Both the position numbers and the translations under genes were made by a program. The notes beneath the pieces were generated by a model, which saw only the letters and a list, made by a program, of their open reading frames with translations, was not told where the DNA came from and made no database searches. Positions 51,476-59,598 of a DNA stretch of 59,638 nucleotides are shown in pieces. Position 1 is the stretch's first letter. Each line of letters begins with the position of its first letter. The stretch is from Candidatus Gastranaerophilales bacterium. GTDB lineage: Bacteria; Cyanobacteriota; Vampirovibrionia; Gastranaerophilales; Gastranaerophilaceae. Location of the stretch: the NCBI GenBank assembly GCA_944325665.1, contig CALVAY010000010.1:1-59638 (forward strand). The letters are read 5' to 3'.

Positions 51476-53755
51476 ATGGGAACCGAATTGAATGCAAACA
51501 TCCTAGGGGTAAAAAGAGCAAGCGAGTTGACCAAATTAACAGGCAACTTAGACAGCGTTTACAATCTTGCAAACGATGATGCAAAAAAATTAAAGTTATT
51601 CGAAACCTTTTCTCAAAAGTATTTCAACTCAACAACAGAAAAGGCAAATATTGAAAACCAAATTAAAGCCTTAGAAGAAAAGATTGCAGATTTTGACAAG
51701 CAAATCGAAGAAATTGAAAAAGCTATCGAAGGCAAAGAAGATGAAATTAAAGAATTAAAAAACAAGATTTCCGACGGAATAGCAGATATTGTTCTTGATA
51801 CCGAAGAGTACCAAGATACTTATAAAAGGGAAATTGATAAAGCGGTCGAAATAGCAACAGAAAATTATCGCAACAAAAGCGATTCTCTTGCAAATCAGCC
51901 AGGAGGAACGACTTTTCAACAGTACTTAATAAAACAGATGGGCGAAGCTACACTTGGACTTGCAGGTCAACAGAACCAAATCAATGCAGCTATAGAAGCA
52001 CTAGGCAATCCACAAAGTGAACTAAACAACCTCATCAAAGACATGGAAGATGAAATCAAAGGTGCTGATATGTTGAATGATCAATATGCAACAACAAAGA
52101 GCACTTTAGATCTTCTAAAATTAACTAAAGATAACATGACATCAGCAGCAGGCAGCTATCAAACAGCAGATACCGACCCGAGTGTACCAATCTTCACTCC
52201 TGCAAAAGAAGAGTTAGCTGACGGCTACTTGGCAACATATACTTCTCGTTTGGCTAACAGAGAAAACAACGAAGCAGCAGTAACAACAAATGCAGAAAAG
52301 AAAGCAGAAGTAAAAGACAAATATGCTGCAATGGTTAAACCTCAAACACAGGGCGCAGACCCTTATTCAATGAAAAACGCTCAGTTGGCATCCTTCTCAA
52401 ATGCTATTAACAGCGGCATGATAGAAGAAATGTCAGAAGCAGGATACAGTAAAAAAGAAATACTTGACAACATTAATGAAATGTTCGGCTCAATCGGTAT
52501 CTCACACGGAGACGACGGAAGACCGGTTATACCTTGGGGACATGGATCAGATGCACAAGCAGTATATAGAAAATTTGAAGACAGTTTCAAAAAAGTTGAA
52601 GGCGCTGTACAAAGAGACGATTTACAAATTGCCGAAATGGATAAGGCAATCAAAAATGATAAAATCGTTACAGAAATGAAAAACAGCAACTTCTCTTGGA
52701 AAGAATGTGCTTATACACTAACAAGACTATGGCCCGGCGGCGGAATTGACTTCACATTGGGCGAAAAAGAAATAACGCTACCTATTGGTGATAATAAGTC
52801 AAAAGGCACATACGATGCATTGGAATCCGAAATTAAGAAAAATTATCCCGATGTTAAGGTTAACAGAGGTGCATCAGACGAAACAGTTAAAGACGAAGTA
52901 AAACATACTGACCCAATCGGCTTCAACATTGGCGATAAGAGTTACGAATTCGCAATCGACAGAAACCAAGATGGAAAATTAAATGATTTCACCGAAATGG
53001 TAGGTGCAAATGGCTTAGACGGTATGAAAGAAATGGCACAATTTGACAAAGACGGTGACGGACACATCAGTGGTGATGAACTTGACAACTTGCTTGTTCT
53101 AAACACAGAACACACAAACCGTGATTATGAATTCCTAACAGCATCACAATTAGGTATTAAAGATATCGACCTAAGTTCATTTAAAGAAAAAAGTCAAACA
53201 AGACCTGACGGCTCAGATGCAGGCGATTTTATCAACATTAACAACTCACTGATAGCAGGTACATTTAATATTACACTCGACAATGGTAAAAGCGCAGAAG
53301 GCTACCAAAAATATGTAACCGAAGACTACATGAAAGCAGTATATGATCCAATTTTAGGTGAAAACATCTACTCACAACTTGATGCAGGTAAAGTAAGCAA
53401 CGTAATCAACGAAAACTTTGACCAAGCAGCAGAAAAATTGGAAAACATAAACGACTTAATGGACTTAATAGGCGATAAAGAACAGTTCGGCGACATCAAA
53501 GCAGCTCTAAGAACAAAATTAAATAACGCAACAAATGAAATCTACGGACACAAAGCAAGAACAATGTCTGAAGCAACAGGCGCAGTTTACACAGAAGAGT
53601 TCAAAAAGAACCTTGAAATGAGTGTTCAAGAATCAGAAGACGTTATTAACCAATACCTAGAAGGTACAGACGGCGAGAAAAAAGTCGAAGAAGGCAGAGC
53701 CGAATACGAAGAATTCATCAAACAATGGTATGGTGAAGAAGAAGTCGAAAAATAG
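51476..53755 (+). CDS. Large coiled-coil protein with EF-hand calcium sites
   Basis: A 759-aa acidic protein without signal peptide or TM segment. Residues 55-105 are a coiled coil rich in Glu/Lys (NQIKALEEKIADFDKQIEEI). The middle is helical. A complete EF-hand loop is at 524-535 (DKDGDGHISGDE), and a partial one begins at 495 (DRNQDGKLND), so calcium binding is likely. The C-terminal 180 residues are again helical. The family is not recognised. Probably secreted or surface-associated by a Sec-independent route, which is inference. Strong Shine-Dalgarno (AAAGGAAATAAT). A sigma-28-like promoter precedes it. Confidence 0.7.
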   Translation: MGTELNANILGVKRASELTKLTGNLDSVYNLANDDAKKLKLFETFSQKYFNSTTEKANIENQIKALEEKIADFDKQIEEIEKAIEGKEDEIKELKNKISDGIADIVLDTEEYQDTYKREIDKAVEIATENYRNKSDSLANQPGGTTFQQYLIKQMGEATLGLAGQQNQINAAIEALGNPQSELNNLIKDMEDEIKGADMLNDQYATTKSTLDLLKLTKDNMTSAAGSYQTADTDPSVPIFTPAKEELADGYLATYTSRLANRENNEAAVTTNAEKKAEVKDKYAAMVKPQTQGADPYSMKNAQLASFSNAINSGMIEEMSEAGYSKKEILDNINEMFGSIGISHGDDGRPVIPWGHGSDAQAVYRKFEDSFKKVEGAVQRDDLQIAEMDKAIKNDKIVTEMKNSNFSWKECAYTLTRLWPGGGIDFTLGEKEITLPIGDNKSKGTYDALESEIKKNYPDVKVNRGASDETVKDEVKHTDPIGFNIGDKSYEFAIDRNQDGKLNDFTEMVGANGLDGMKEMAQFDKDGDGHISGDELDNLLVLNTEHTNRDYEFLTASQLGIKDIDLSSFKEKSQTRPDGSDAGDFININNSLIAGTFNITLDNGKSAEGYQKYVTEDYMKAVYDPILGENIYSQLDAGKVSNVINENFDQAAEKLENINDLMDLIGDKEQFGDIKAALRTKLNNATNEIYGHKARTMSEATGAVYTEEFKKNLEMSVQESEDVINQYLEGTDGEKKVEEGRAEYEEFIKQWYGEEEVEK

Positions 53756-53765
53756 TCAATAGTAA

Positions 53766-53794
53766 GTAAGGGCCTCAGATGAGGCCCTTATTCA
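53766..53794. terminator. Bidirectional terminator, overlaps recF stop
   Basis: Perfect stem AAGGGCCTC / GAGGCCCTT with a 4-nt loop, between the convergent EF-hand gene and recF. The recF stop codon lies in the stem. Confidence 0.85.
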
Positions 53795-54882
53795 ATAATA
53801 GAACCGTTTGAAATTTTAACCACATCAACATTTGATAAAAACTCTTTATCAAAGGCTAAAGTATCAACGCTTGTAATAATTGTTTGAACATCATCCGATA
53901 TACTTTTTAAAAGGTAGTTTTGCCTTAAATCATCAAGCTCTGCTAAAACGTCATCCAAAAGTAAAAGTGGAGTCTGATCGGTTTTTTCTTTTATAATTTC
54001 AAGCTCGGCTAACTTTAAGGCCAGAACAAGGGTTCTTTGTTGCCCTTGAGAGGCATATTTTTTTGCATCAATACCGTTAATATAAAAAGCGACATCATCT
54101 CTGTGCGGGCCAAATAAACACTGTTGGCGGCGAATTTCATCATCAGTCAGCATAGATAACTTTTCATAAATTTTTTCTGAAAATTCTTTTAGAGATAAAT
54201 CTAAAGGAAGCTCAAACTCATACTCAAAAGACAACTCTTCGGATGAAGATACACTTGAGTGCATTTTTTTTGCAATCTTTTCAAGCTCTGCTAAAAACTT
54301 TATTCTAAGAAAAATAATATTAGCAGCGGCATTTGACATCTGAATATTTAAAGTGTCTAACAACTCTGAATTTAAGCTGTATTGAGATAGAAAATTACTC
54401 TTTTGAAGCCTTATTTTATTATACTTTGCAAGCTTATCGTAATAAGCAGGATAAATCTGGCAAATTGCTAAATCCAGCCATTTCCTTCGAAAGGAAGGCT
54501 CGCCCCTTAAAAGCATAAGGTCAGTGCTTGAAAAATAAACAGCTCTTAGAACACGAAGAAATTCTTGAGATTTATTTTTTTTAAGAGAATTAACCTTTAA
54601 AACTTTATTTTTTGGCGGGTTAATTAAAATATCCAATGAAACATCAATGTCATTTTTTAATACCTCTGCACTGATTGAACAAGCTTCTTCACCAAATTTA
54701 ATTAACTCCGAATCTTTTTTAATTCTGTTTGAGCTAAGAGAGCTGAGATAATAAACAGCTTCAAGCAAATTGGTCTTTCCTTGGGCGTTTTTGCCGACAA
54801 AAAGCGTTTTCTTCTTTTTGAATTCATACTCAAAAGAAGAATAATTTCTAAAGTTTTTTAATTTTATATCTTTTAGAAACAT
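53788..54882 (-). CDS. recF: DNA repair/recombination protein RecF
   Basis: SMC-like ATPase that helps load RecA at gaps (364 aa). It starts MFLKDIKLKNFRNY. Walker A is GKNAQGKTNLLE, the signature ASQGQQRTLVLALKLAE and Walker B PLLLLDDVLAELD. The Shine-Dalgarno is AAAGGA. It is not next to dnaA, dnaN or gyrB here, so it lies outside the usual origin cluster. It is divergent from the PfkB kinase with overlapping promoters. Confidence 0.95.
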   Translation of the reverse strand: MFLKDIKLKNFRNYSSFEYEFKKKKTLFVGKNAQGKTNLLEAVYYLSSLSSNRIKKDSELIKFGEEACSISAEVLKNDIDVSLDILINPPKNKVLKVNSLKKNKSQEFLRVLRAVYFSSTDLMLLRGEPSFRRKWLDLAICQIYPAYYDKLAKYNKIRLQKSNFLSQYSLNSELLDTLNIQMSNAAANIIFLRIKFLAELEKIAKKMHSSVSSSEELSFEYEFELPLDLSLKEFSEKIYEKLSMLTDDEIRRQQCLFGPHRDDVAFYINGIDAKKYASQGQQRTLVLALKLAELEIIKEKTDQTPLLLLDDVLAELDDLRQNYLLKSISDDVQTIITSVDTLAFDKEFLSNVDVVKISNGSIIE

Positions 54883-54893
54883 TTAATTATCCT

Positions 54894-54934
54894 TTGTTAA
54901 AGTTATTATAGTATGTATAATAAAGAAAAGACAA
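54894..54934. promoter_or_regulatory. Overlapping divergent promoters of recF and the PfkB gene
   Basis: Plus strand: TTGTTA at 54894-54899, 16 nt, TATAAT at 54916-54921. Minus strand: TTGTCT at 54934-54929, 18 nt, TATAAT at 54910-54905. The two promoters interlock. Confidence 0.6.
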
Positions 54935-54955
54935 ATTTAGTGAAAAGAGGAAAAA

Positions 54956-56020
54956 ATGTTTGATGTTATTACAATAGGTTCTGCAACCTTGGACATATTT
55001 GTTGAAAGCGACGGAGCAAACATAGTTTCTGTTAATTCTTTGGCAAAAAAGACAGAATTTATGTCATTTCCTTATGGTGCAAAAGTAGAAATAGACGGCT
55101 TTTCAAGAAATATCGGCGGGGGCGGAATAAATACGGCATCAAATTTTGCAAACTTAGGGTTTAAGACATCCACAATAATTAAACTTGGAAATGATGAAAT
55201 TGCCCCTGTAATTGTTAAAAAAATGCAAGAGGATAATGTAGATATTTCAAATATCATAAGAACAAAAGAGGACTTAACCGGACTTTCGATTATTTTGGTA
55301 AGCTTTCAAGGGGACAGAACGGTTCTTGCCCACAGAGGCGCAAATGCAACAATAAGCGAAAGCGAAATAGATTTTGAAAAATTTAAAAAGGCAAAATGGA
55401 TTTATGTTGCACCGCTTGCAGGACAAACAAACAAACTCTTGGATAAAATTGCCGATTTTGCAGCACAAAACAACATTAAACTTGCAATTAACGCCGGAAG
55501 TACGGCAATTAAAAGAGGCGAAGAGTATTTTAAAAACATTTTGCAAACTGCAAAAATAGTTGTAATGAACAAAGAAGAAGCCTCTATGCTTACAAAAATT
55601 CTCGTAAGACCCGATACAAAAGAGGAAAAATTCTCTCAACATGAAATTCATCCCGATGTTGTCAGCATGTTAAGAAAACTGCATCAAAAACAAGATTCCT
55701 ATGTCGTTATAACAGACGGAAAATACGGCGTTTACTGCTATGACGGGAAAGACTTCTACCATGCCAGAGAATTCAGTGCAAAAGTTGTATCGACACTTGG
55801 CGCAGGAGATGCTTTCAGCTCAACTTTTGTAGCGGCAATAGAAAAATATGGCGAAGATACAACAAAAGCCCTTGCTTACGCTTCCGTTAACGCTGCGGCT
55901 GTTATTGAAAAATTTGGCGCTCAAGAAGGCTTTTTAAACTTTGAAGAAATAGAAAAAAGGCTTAGCGAGCACCCTGAATATAAGGTTAAAAAAGTAAAAT
56001 GCGATTGGATAAATTCTTAA
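54956..56020 (+). CDS. PfkB-family carbohydrate kinase
   Basis: A ribokinase-fold sugar kinase (354 aa). The N-terminal VITIGSATLDIFVESDG and glycine motif RNIGGGGINTASNFANLG bind substrate. The C-terminal signature STLGAGDAFSSTFVAAIEKY contains the catalytic Asp and anion hole. The substrate (fructose-6-P, ribose, adenosine or another) cannot be told. The Shine-Dalgarno is AGAGGA. The rqcP-like gene begins 22 nt before its stop. Confidence 0.88.
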   Translation: MFDVITIGSATLDIFVESDGANIVSVNSLAKKTEFMSFPYGAKVEIDGFSRNIGGGGINTASNFANLGFKTSTIIKLGNDEIAPVIVKKMQEDNVDISNIIRTKEDLTGLSIILVSFQGDRTVLAHRGANATISESEIDFEKFKKAKWIYVAPLAGQTNKLLDKIADFAAQNNIKLAINAGSTAIKRGEEYFKNILQTAKIVVMNKEEASMLTKILVRPDTKEEKFSQHEIHPDVVSMLRKLHQKQDSYVVITDGKYGVYCYDGKDFYHAREFSAKVVSTLGAGDAFSSTFVAAIEKYGEDTTKALAYASVNAAAVIEKFGAQEGFLNFEEIEKRLSEHPEYKVKKVKCDWINS

Positions 56021-56244
56021 AAGTTTCAAGACTCATTAAAAGAAGAACTGTGGCAAATTCCGTTTGCGAAAGCGCCAGAGTTTTTGTAAATGATAATCCG
56101 TCAAAACCCGCAAAAACACTTAAAATTGGCGACATTATAACAATAGAATTCAGAGAAACAATTAAAAAAGTAAGAGTTTTAAAAGTTCCCGAAGGTAATG
56201 TTTCAATTAACGAAGCCTCAAGCCTTTATGAAATTATTGAATAG
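55999..56244 (+). CDS. rqcP: S4-domain RNA-binding protein RqcP-like
   Basis: An 81-aa protein consisting of a single S4 domain: MRLDKFLKVSRLIKRRTVANSVCESARVFVNDNPSKPAKTLKIGDIITI. This matches YabO/RqcP, which binds stalled large subunits with tRNA in ribosome quality control; heat-shock protein 15 is the related alternative. It overlaps the PfkB gene by 22 nt and, convergently, the pabA stop by 11 nt. Confidence 0.88.
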   Translation: MRLDKFLKVSRLIKRRTVANSVCESARVFVNDNPSKPAKTLKIGDIITIEFRETIKKVRVLKVPEGNVSINEASSLYEIIE

Positions 56245-56797
56245 AGATAAAATTTCTGAAAACATCCAAACCAAACTCACTTAAATGTGCCTCGGGGTGA
56301 AACTGCACACCAAAGACATTTTTGTTTTTAATTTTTAAAGCCATAAGCAGATTATCCTTCGTGTATGCCATAGGCTCTATTTGGGTGTTATTAACCTCAC
56401 CAACCACTAAACTGTGGTATCTTGTGGCCAAAAAACCCTGTGGGATACCAAAAAACAGCGGAAAGTCTTTGTTGAAATAAATTTTAGAACATTTACCATG
56501 GCATGGCTCTTTTGCTTTTATAATTTTTGCACCCCAATATTTTGCTATACACTGCATACCAAGACACACGCCTAAAATTGGTTTAGTATCGGAAAAATGT
56601 GCGATAACATCCATGCTAACCCCGCTATTTGCAGGATTCCCCCACCCGGGGGAAATAATTATTCTTGAGAAATCAAGCTTTTTAATCTCATCAATTGAAA
56701 TATTATTATTTTTTACCACAATCGGGTTCACGCCTAAAATTTTAATATATTCTACAATGTTGTACGTAAAAGAGTCGTAATTATCTACTATAAGCAC
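56234..56797 (-). CDS. pabA: Aminodeoxychorismate synthase glutaminase subunit
   Basis: Class I glutamine amidotransferase supplying ammonia to PabB (187 aa). The catalytic Cys is in GVCLGMQ, and the His and Glu are in FGVQFHPEAH. The oxyanion loop is SPGWGNP in place of SPGPGxP. The partner gene directly upstream is a PabB-type synthase, so the role is folate rather than tryptophan. It overlaps pabB-pabC by 10 nt and is translationally coupled. Confidence 0.92.
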   Translation of the reverse strand: MLIVDNYDSFTYNIVEYIKILGVNPIVVKNNNISIDEIKKLDFSRIIISPGWGNPANSGVSMDVIAHFSDTKPILGVCLGMQCIAKYWGAKIIKAKEPCHGKCSKIYFNKDFPLFFGIPQGFLATRYHSLVVGEVNNTQIEPMAYTKDNLLMALKIKNKNVFGVQFHPEAHLSEFGLDVFRNFISIQ

Positions 56798-58356
56798 AAT
56801 TCAACCTCGACCATTTTTCTGACGGAATTAAAACAAAAAATCTTATCCGCCTCAATTAAATCATTTTTATACAAGACCTTTTCAAACATTTTATGTTCAC
56901 TAATCATCTTTTGTCTTAAAACTCCGTTCAAAAGCCCGCATTCAGCCTTTGGAGTATATAATTTACCATTTTTTAATATAGCTATATTTGTATATGTCCC
57001 TTCGCAAACCTCGTCAAATTCATTCAAAAGGATGTAATCAAAATATTCTCCCAACTCATATTTTTCTCTAATACTTGTCTTATGGTATAAAAAAGGATTT
57101 TTTGAATTAACTCTGCCAAAAAACTTTACTTTATTTGTCTTTTTGGGCAAAATTTCTCTGTTTTCAACACGGTAGGTGCCATCTCTAAAAAGACAAACTC
57201 TTGTTATCAAATTGGGAGCAAGCTTTAATTTATCAAGCTTACTATTATACTTAAAGCCCAGCTCCTTGGCACTTTTTTTAAGTCGCATGGTGTGCAGGTG
57301 CCAATTATCGACAGCGGTTTCAATCAGGTAAAAATTATCATCCAAAAACTTCGCCTTAAGCTTGGCTTCTTGCCACTCATCTTTTGCATTTGAATCCCAA
57401 ACTATTGCACCGCCTGAGTGATAAGAAAAATTATTGTTCTTGTATTTCTGCAAAATCCTTATCGGAACGCTAAATTCACACACGTCTTTTGACAAATATC
57501 CGAATGCACCACAGTACACACCTCTTTTTGCTTTTTCAATTTTGTTAATTAGCTTCATAGTCGAGCGCTTTGGCGCGCCTGTTATAGAACCGCAGGGAAA
57601 TATTGCTTCAAAAATATCAGACAGGTCAATATTATACTCTAAAGTAGCAGAAACCTCGGAAGTCATCTGAAAAAGGGTTTTGTGCTCTTCGACGTCAAAA
57701 AGCTTATCTACACAAACCGTGCCTGTTTTTGCAATTTTTGATAAATCATTTCTTAAAAGATCAACAATCATGATGTTTTCAGCACGATTTTTTTCATCAT
57801 TTTTCAAAAATTCCCTGTTAAAATTATCCTCTGCTTGGGTTTTCCCGCGAGAAATTGTTCCCTTCATAGGTTTTGTAATTATTTTATTTCCCTCAATCTT
57901 AAATAATAACTCCGGAGAAAAAGAAAGAATTTTATAGTTTTTACCTTCAAGATAGGCATTATAAGGCGTTTTTTGATAATTCAAAAGAAAATTATACAAA
58001 TCAAAATCAGATAAATTTGTTTTTACATCCCAAGGATAAGTATAATTCACCTCATAGGTAAAGCCATCTGCGATATATTTTTTGATTTTTTCAACATTTT
58101 TTATGTATTGCTTTTTCTTAATTAGCGGCTTTTTTATAATTCCACATGGGGAAGAAACGCAAACGGGTTCAAAGGTTTCATAAGAGTCGAAAACTTCAAA
58201 GTAAAGCTCGTCAAATTCATAGGTAATATAGCCTAAAATATGATATTTTGACCTTAATGACCAAATTTCCTTGAGTGCGCAGATAATTTGTTCGCGGTTT
58301 GTTGCAAATATTTTTTTTATAGGATTTTTAAAAACTTTATCGGAATAAATTTGCAT
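56788..58356 (-). CDS. pabBC: Fused aminodeoxychorismate synthase I and lyase (PabB-PabC)
   Basis: A 522-aa bifunctional enzyme making p-aminobenzoate from chorismate. Residues 1-325 are PabB. K165 in ITKPMKGTISRG is the Lys that marks aminodeoxychorismate synthase (Ala in TrpE), followed by VDLLRNDLSKIAKTGTV and the PCGSITGAPK block. Residues about 330-522 are a PLP class IV lyase, with a candidate PLP Lys in LYHKTSIREKY and the EGTYTNIAILKNGKLYTP region. No Shine-Dalgarno is evident. A terminator-like hairpin lies 17 nt upstream of the ATG on the same strand. Confidence 0.92.
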   Translation of the reverse strand: MQIYSDKVFKNPIKKIFATNREQIICALKEIWSLRSKYHILGYITYEFDELYFEVFDSYETFEPVCVSSPCGIIKKPLIKKKQYIKNVEKIKKYIADGFTYEVNYTYPWDVKTNLSDFDLYNFLLNYQKTPYNAYLEGKNYKILSFSPELLFKIEGNKIITKPMKGTISRGKTQAEDNFNREFLKNDEKNRAENIMIVDLLRNDLSKIAKTGTVCVDKLFDVEEHKTLFQMTSEVSATLEYNIDLSDIFEAIFPCGSITGAPKRSTMKLINKIEKAKRGVYCGAFGYLSKDVCEFSVPIRILQKYKNNNFSYHSGGAIVWDSNAKDEWQEAKLKAKFLDDNFYLIETAVDNWHLHTMRLKKSAKELGFKYNSKLDKLKLAPNLITRVCLFRDGTYRVENREILPKKTNKVKFFGRVNSKNPFLYHKTSIREKYELGEYFDYILLNEFDEVCEGTYTNIAILKNGKLYTPKAECGLLNGVLRQKMISEHKMFEKVLYKNDLIEADKIFCFNSVRKMVEVELCL

Positions 58357-58373
58357 AAAGTAGTTTTTATCAC

Positions 58374-58395
58374 AAAAAAAAGCCGCATTGCGGCT
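58374..58395 (-). terminator. Terminator-like hairpin in the pabB-pabC leader
   Basis: AGCCGCA / TGCGGCT followed on the minus strand by eight T. It lies 17 nt upstream of the pabB-pabC start, and no minus-strand gene lies to its right, so it may be an attenuator in the leader or the end of a small RNA. Confidence 0.6.
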
Positions 58396-58531
58396 GATTA
58401 GGGATATTTATTGTTACACATTTGCAACTTTTTTATTCTATTAAATTAATTGTTTTATCACATCATCCAACAAAGCGAAATCAAAAGAGCTGTTTTCATA
58501 TAGATATATGATGTCAAAACAAGAGGATTAG

Positions 58532-58552
58532 ATGACAATATTGGTAAAATAG
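58532..58552 (+). other. Six-codon leader frame, in frame with the sigma factor gene
   Basis: ATG ACA ATA TTG GTA AAA TAG, preceded by a strong AAGAGG. The frame is the same as that of the sigma factor gene, separated only by the UAG. It is either a leader peptide or the original start of the sigma gene interrupted by a stop. Confidence 0.45.
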
Positions 58553-58573
58553 GACTTGGAATTTATTGCCAAA

Positions 58574-59401
58574 ATGAATCAGGAACATACAGAGGTCGAT
58601 TCATACAAGAAAATCGTAAGATTATCTGATGAAGAACTCAAAAATTTATGGGAAGAATATTATCAAGATCGCACAAACAAAGTTGTGCGAGATAAGATTA
58701 TAGTGCAATATATCTACCTTACAAGATATGTAATCGGTCGTGTTAAGGTAAATTTGCCCCCGAGTTTTTCTTACGAAGATATAGCCAGCTACGGTGTTGA
58801 AGGCTTAATTGATGCGATTGAAAAATTTTCGCCCGATAAAGGCGCAAAGTTTGAAACATATGCACTTATGAGAATAAGAGGGGCGATTATAGATAGAATT
58901 CGCTCATCAGACTGGCTTCCAAGAACTATTAGAAAGAAAATTAAAGAAGTAAAATTAACGGCAGAAAGACTAAAACAAGAACTCGGCAGAGCTGCAACAA
59001 CAAAAGAAATTGCAGACGTTATGGGTCTTGAAAAAGAAAAAGTTGAAGAAATTTTAGCATCAGACACAACGGTTGATTCTCTTTATGACAAAAAAGGAAC
59101 AGGGGAAGACAGTGTTGAAATAATAGACACAATTGAAGATAAAAACTCTGCTAGACCCGAGGATGAAATCGAGAAGAAAGACGCAAAAAGGGAGCTTGAG
59201 GCAGCACTTAAAAAACTTCCCGAAAGAGAAAGAATGCTATTGGTATTTTATTACCACGAGAACATGACACTAAAAGAAATTGGCGAAGCTATAAATGTTT
59301 CAGAATCTCGTGTTTGCCAACTGCACGCTCAAGCGATTATGAAATTGAGAAACATCTTAAGTGCTAAACGTTCAGAGAGAATGAATAAGTCAATTGTGTA
59401 G
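58574..59401 (+). CDS. fliA: Sigma-28 family RNA polymerase sigma factor (FliA/WhiG/SigD)
   Basis: Alternative sigma factor of the flagellar/sporulation sigma-28 group (275 aa from the ATG at 58574; TTG at 58556 is an alternative). Region 2 reads LPPSFSYEDIASYGVEGLIDAIEKFSPDKGAKFETYALMRIRGAIIDRIRSSDWLPRTIRK, the FliA/WhiG signature. Region 3 is AERLKQELGRAATTKEIADVMG. Region 4 has the helix-turn-helix MTLKEIGEAINVSESRVCQLHAQAIMKL. The start is ambiguous because the best ribosome site belongs to an in-frame short leader. No FlgM or flagellar gene is adjacent. Candidate target promoters lie at 31329, 33354 and perhaps 51384. Confidence 0.9.
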   Translation: MNQEHTEVDSYKKIVRLSDEELKNLWEEYYQDRTNKVVRDKIIVQYIYLTRYVIGRVKVNLPPSFSYEDIASYGVEGLIDAIEKFSPDKGAKFETYALMRIRGAIIDRIRSSDWLPRTIRKKIKEVKLTAERLKQELGRAATTKEIADVMGLEKEKVEEILASDTTVDSLYDKKGTGEDSVEIIDTIEDKNSARPEDEIEKKDAKRELEAALKKLPERERMLLVFYYHENMTLKEIGEAINVSESRVCQLHAQAIMKLRNILSAKRSERMNKSIV

Positions 59402-59443
59402 TCTAAAGTTAACCTGAGCATTATTTTAAGCACTTTTAAGATA

Positions 59444-59476
59444 CTAAGCTTGTGCTAGGTTCGCTCGGCCTGGGTT
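59444..59476 (+). repeat. Direct repeat copy 1
   Basis: 33-nt unit, CTAAGCTTGTGCTAGG followed by a CTCGGCCTGGGTT end, matching 59566-59598 with four mismatches. Confidence 0.7.
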
Positions 59477-59565
59477 CGTAGTGCACGGGTACGGTTACGC
59501 CCTGTCAGCAAGGCTCTTCGCCTTCCCGTTCGGGCTTCACACACCTAAGCCCTCGCCTTCGCTTG

Positions 59566-59598
59566 CTAAGCTTGCGCTAAGCTCGCTCGGCTTGGGTT
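59566..59598 (+). repeat. Direct repeat copy 2
   Basis: 33-nt unit, CTAAGCTTGCGCTAAG followed by a CTCGGCTTGGGTT end. Its start is 122 nt from the start of copy 1. Confidence 0.7.

Noticed and set aside
53788-54882. Replication origin near recF
   Set aside because: No dnaA, dnaN or gyrB neighbours and no cluster of DnaA boxes (TTATNCACA) was seen.
55274-55651. 125-aa minus-strand ORF within the PfkB gene
   Set aside because: Antisense to a well-matched kinase, Cys/Phe-rich from reversed Lys/Ala codons, with no ribosome site.
58550-58552. UAG recoding as an amino acid, suggested by the in-frame stop before the sigma-28 gene
   Set aside because: Several clear genes (pgi, prfA, rpsT, the EF-hand protein) end in UAG, and RF1 is present. 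The standard code fits.
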